This document shows positions 4,672 to 5,738 of a DNA stretch of 5,738 nt, piece by piece. The first letter of the stretch is position 1. Each line of letters starts with the position of its first letter. The stretch covers positions 1-5,738 of the forward strand of contig JAPKZC010000771.1 in assembly GCA_026394025.1 (NCBI GenBank). The letters run 5' to 3'. The stretch is from Candidatus Solibacter sp. GTDB lineage: Bacteria; Acidobacteriota; Terriglobia; Bryobacterales; Bryobacteraceae. The notes below the pieces were generated by a model. The model was not told the DNA's origin. It saw nothing but the letters and a program-made list of their open reading frames with translations, and made no database searches. The position numbers and the translations under genes were made by a program.

Positions 4672-5738
4672 TTACGCGATCACGCCGGCAAGATCCCGCG
4701 CGCGATTCCTGACGCCGCGCAGGTCAAGTTTGCCGGAGCCAAGTTGCGGAAGGGCTTCCACCGCGTAAAAATTCTCGCGCTTGGGGATCCAGAGGCGCGG
4801 CATGCCGGTTTCCGAAATCTGTTGATACAGGTCGTCCGGCGTCAGCGTGGGGTGCACGTACAGGGCCACCAGGCGCTCCCCGCGCGAATCGTCGGGGATG
4901 CCGGTCACCACGCACTGGGCATCGCCGAGGACGCTCAGGATGGCTTCTTCCACTTTGAGATGCGGCACCATTTCGCCGGCGATCTTGCTGAAGCGCGCAA
5001 GGCGGTCGGTGATGCGCAGGAAGCCTTCGTCGTCAAGCAGCGCGATATCGCCGGTGATATACCAGCCGTGGTGGAAGACTTCGGCGGTGCGCTCGGGCTG
5101 ATTGAGGTAGCCCAGCATGCGGTTAGAGCCTTTGACCAGCAAGAGGCCTTCGGTATTCGGGGGCAGCGGGGCGAAGGTGACCGGATCGACGATGCGCGCC
5201 GCGACGCCAGGCAGAGGATGGCCCACGGTACCGGCTTTGTTGCCGGTCTGGGAGTCCTTGCCGGCGCTGAAGTTGGGGGCGTTGACGGCCACCACCGGGG
5301 ACATCTCGGTGCAGCCGTAGCCTTCCAGCAGTTCGAGGCCGAACTTCTCGCGGAAGGCGTCTGCGATGGGCTGGCGGAGTTTCTCGGCGCCCACCAGGAC
5401 GTAGCGCAGGCTGGCGAATTCCGCAGCCGTGCACTTGCGGATATAGGTGCCGCAGAAGGTGGGAGTGGTGAGCAGCAGGGTGGCCTTGTGCTGGTGGACC
5501 AGTTCTCCGACGGCGTGGGCGTCGGTGGGGTTTGGGTGATAGACCACGCCGCATCCGGAGAGCAGCGGGAACCAGATAGTCACGGTGAAACCGAAGGAAT
5601 GGAAGAACGGCAGCACGCCGACGATGCGGTCGCTGGAATTGATCCAGAAGAGCTGGGCGATGGCCTCGATCTGGCTAATCAGGTTGTAGTGGGAGAGCAT
5701 GACGCCCTTGGGGAATCCGGTGGTACCGCCGGTGTAGA
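4672..5738 (-). CDS. aas: Aas-type acyl-ACP/acyl-CoA synthetase domain (AMP-binding), 5' end cut by right edge
   Basis: The frame is open to the right edge; about 354 residues are visible. It opens with the ANL-superfamily P-loop YTGGTTGFPKGV just before MLSHYNL, so the ATG at 5700 is internal and not the start. Then come LPFFHSFGFTV, RYVLVGAEKL, LLEGYGCTEMSPVVAVN (adenylate-binding motif), AGTVGHPLPGV, GWYITGDIALLDDEGF with the ribose-binding Asp, the hinge ITDRLARFSKIAGEMV, and near the end LGSGKLDL with the catalytic lysine (codon 4729-4731). GAEKL, FSKIAGEMV and LGSGK closely follow the synthetase half of E. coli Aas, which activates fatty acids with ATP and loads ACP for reacylation of lysophosphatidylethanolamine. 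All core motifs are intact. In Aas this domain follows a PlsC-type acyltransferase, and in some lineages also an LplT-like transporter, but that part is off the window, so a fusion cannot be confirmed. It might instead be a stand-alone acyl-CoA ligase. It precedes the DUF2339 gene by 21 bp. Confidence 0.9.
   Translation of the reverse strand, partial: YTGGTTGFPKGVMLSHYNLISQIEAIAQLFWINSSDRIVGVLPFFHSFGFTVTIWFPLLSGCGVVYHPNPTDAHAVGELVHQHKATLLLTTPTFCGTYIRKCTAAEFASLRYVLVGAEKLRQPIADAFREKFGLELLEGYGCTEMSPVVAVNAPNFSAGKDSQTGNKAGTVGHPLPGVAARIVDPVTFAPLPPNTEGLLLVKGSNRMLGYLNQPERTAEVFHHGWYITGDIALLDDEGFLRITDRLARFSKIAGEMVPHLKVEEAILSVLGDAQCVVTGIPDDSRGERLVALYVHPTLTPDDLYQQISETGMPRLWIPKRENFYAVEALPQLGSGKLDLRGVRNRARDLAGVIA

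Noticed and set aside
5123..5554. 143-codon minus-strand frame inside the Aas-like gene
   Set aside because: Arg/Pro/His-rich shadow of the AMP-binding domain frame, which carries all expected motifs.

Overview
The window is a GC-rich bacterial chromosomal segment with every convincing gene on the minus strand, so transcription runs from high to low coordinates. Two genes are cut by the window edges. The gene set is a Tad/CpaF-type secretion ATPase, a DUF2339 giant membrane protein and an Aas-type acyl-ACP synthetase domain. Together with the codon and GC style and weak Shine-Dalgarno use, it suggests a Gram-negative soil lineage such as Acidobacteriota (Bryobacterales/Solibacter-like). That placement is an inference from memory of such proteins, not proven by the sequence.

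Right part (2266-5738): the 3' two thirds of an Aas-like AMP-dependent acyl-ACP/acyl-CoA ligase (from the P-loop motif to the C-terminal catalytic lysine) is followed after 21 bp by a 794-residue DUF2339 polytopic membrane protein with a clear AAGGAG ribosome site. They look like one operon with a lipid/envelope flavour.

Middle part (about 650-2100): a compact three-gene cassette of visibly lower GC. It has its own sigma70-like promoter (TTGACT, 17 bp, TAAAGT) overlain by two short perfect palindromes. Gene 1 is a 161-residue protein whose C-terminal half looks like a RelE/HigB-type toxin core. Gene 2 overlaps gene 1 by 13 bp and encodes a 191-residue XRE helix-turn-helix protein with a long C-terminal tail. 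Gene 3 starts 21 bp after gene 2 and encodes a 107-residue DUF3467-like protein. The order toxin-like, XRE, third small gene resembles HigBA modules and, more speculatively, the tripartite toxin-antitoxin-chaperone (TAC) systems. DUF3467 as the third partner would be new to me. This is the most interesting element of the window.

Left part (1-519): the N-terminal 173 residues of a CpaF/TadA-family ATPase, running off the left edge before its Walker A motif. The 130 bp between it and the cassette holds an imperfect inverted repeat and no convincing promoter.

The cassette sits between what look like ordinary chromosomal genes, with a weak imperfect direct repeat on its two sides, which is compatible with acquisition by horizontal transfer. 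No rRNA, tRNA, CRISPR array or insertion sequence was seen.
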